NCBI RefSeq assembly: GCF_042754225.1
Contig: NZ_JBHZAH010000089.1
Coordinates: 1 to 22,493 of the forward strand
Source of the DNA: Rhodococcus_G sp042754225
GTDB taxonomy: Bacteria > Actinomycetota > Actinomycetes > Mycobacteriales > Mycobacteriaceae
Direction of reading: 5' to 3'
DNA: 22,493 bases
In this document: positions 22,481 through 22,493 of the stretch, in pieces
How the letters are laid out: each line of letters opens with the position of its first letter
Numbering within the stretch: the stretch's first letter is position 1
Notes under the pieces: generated by a model
Databases searched by the model: none
Seen by the model: the letters and a program-made list of their open reading frames with translations, nothing else
What the model was told of the DNA's origin: nothing
Program-made: the position numbers and the translations under genes

Positions 22481-22493
22481 CTGTCTCTTATAC
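22481..22493. other. Transposase-adapter-like sequence at the right end
   Basis: The last 13 bases, CTGTCTCTTATAC, equal the start of the Nextera (Tn5 mosaic end) adapter read in reverse. They are AT-richer than the surrounding genome. They are best read as untrimmed library adapter at a contig end, not genomic DNA. Confidence 0.85.

Overview
The window is a GC-rich (about 70%) actinobacterial chromosome segment. It encodes F420-dependent glucose-6-phosphate dehydrogenase, an FprA-type NADPH-ferredoxin reductase, a rhodanese/MetZ pair and an alpha-methylacyl-CoA racemase, a set typical of mycolic-acid-bearing Actinobacteria. Rhodococcus in the broad sense (including Prescottella) or a close relative is the best guess from the protein sequences. 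There are no rRNA or tRNA genes, transposases, phage genes or CRISPR arrays, and gene order and composition look like ordinary core and near-core chromosome. The last 13 bases match a library adapter, so the right edge is probably a contig end.

Layout. 1-1980 (-): a large ATPase transcriptional regulator (LuxR/LAL type), cut by the left edge. 2039-3278 (-): a SUFU-domain protein gene directly behind a TetR regulator gene. 3310-3354: two tandem operator-like inverted repeats of identical architecture. 3449-6774 (+): a tight three-gene unit (APH-like kinase, CrtC/AttH-like protein, secreted tyrosine phosphatase), probably controlled by that TetR. 6846-8330 (-): fgd and a DUF202 membrane protein. 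8493-10431 (+): a secreted NlpC/P60 hydrolase, a PhnB-like VOC protein and a HAD-IIA phosphatase. 10568-12204 (-): metZ and an upstream rhodanese gene overlapping by 4 nt. 12205-12565: a gene-free divergent region rich in hairpins. 12566-15266 (+): fprA, an amidohydrolase, and a small four-helix membrane protein. 15276-15662 (-): a glyoxalase-like protein. 15796-16893 (+): mcr. 17038-18037 (+): an AbiEi/DUF559-like gene broken by one frameshift. 18043-19530 (-): a MocR-type GntR/aminotransferase regulator, divergent from a 77-aa membrane protein at 19592-19825. 19888-20217 (-): a UBP-type zinc-finger protein. 20284-22441 (+): a CPA1 Na+/H+ antiporter and ogt.

How the genes work together. Fgd makes reduced F420 and FprA passes NADPH electrons to ferredoxin. 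The rhodanese/MetZ pair handles sulfur in methionine synthesis, Mcr serves branched-chain lipid breakdown, and Ogt repairs alkylated DNA. Most convergent gene pairs are separated by a long GC-rich hairpin that could stop transcription both ways. Several genes lack a Shine-Dalgarno sequence and carry a -10-like hexamer ending 6-7 nt before the start codon, which suggests leaderless transcripts. I did not find a clear new defence or mobile system. The least explained parts are the TetR/SUFU and kinase/phosphatase module, the structured region upstream of fprA, and the 22-bp perfect inverted repeat after mcr.
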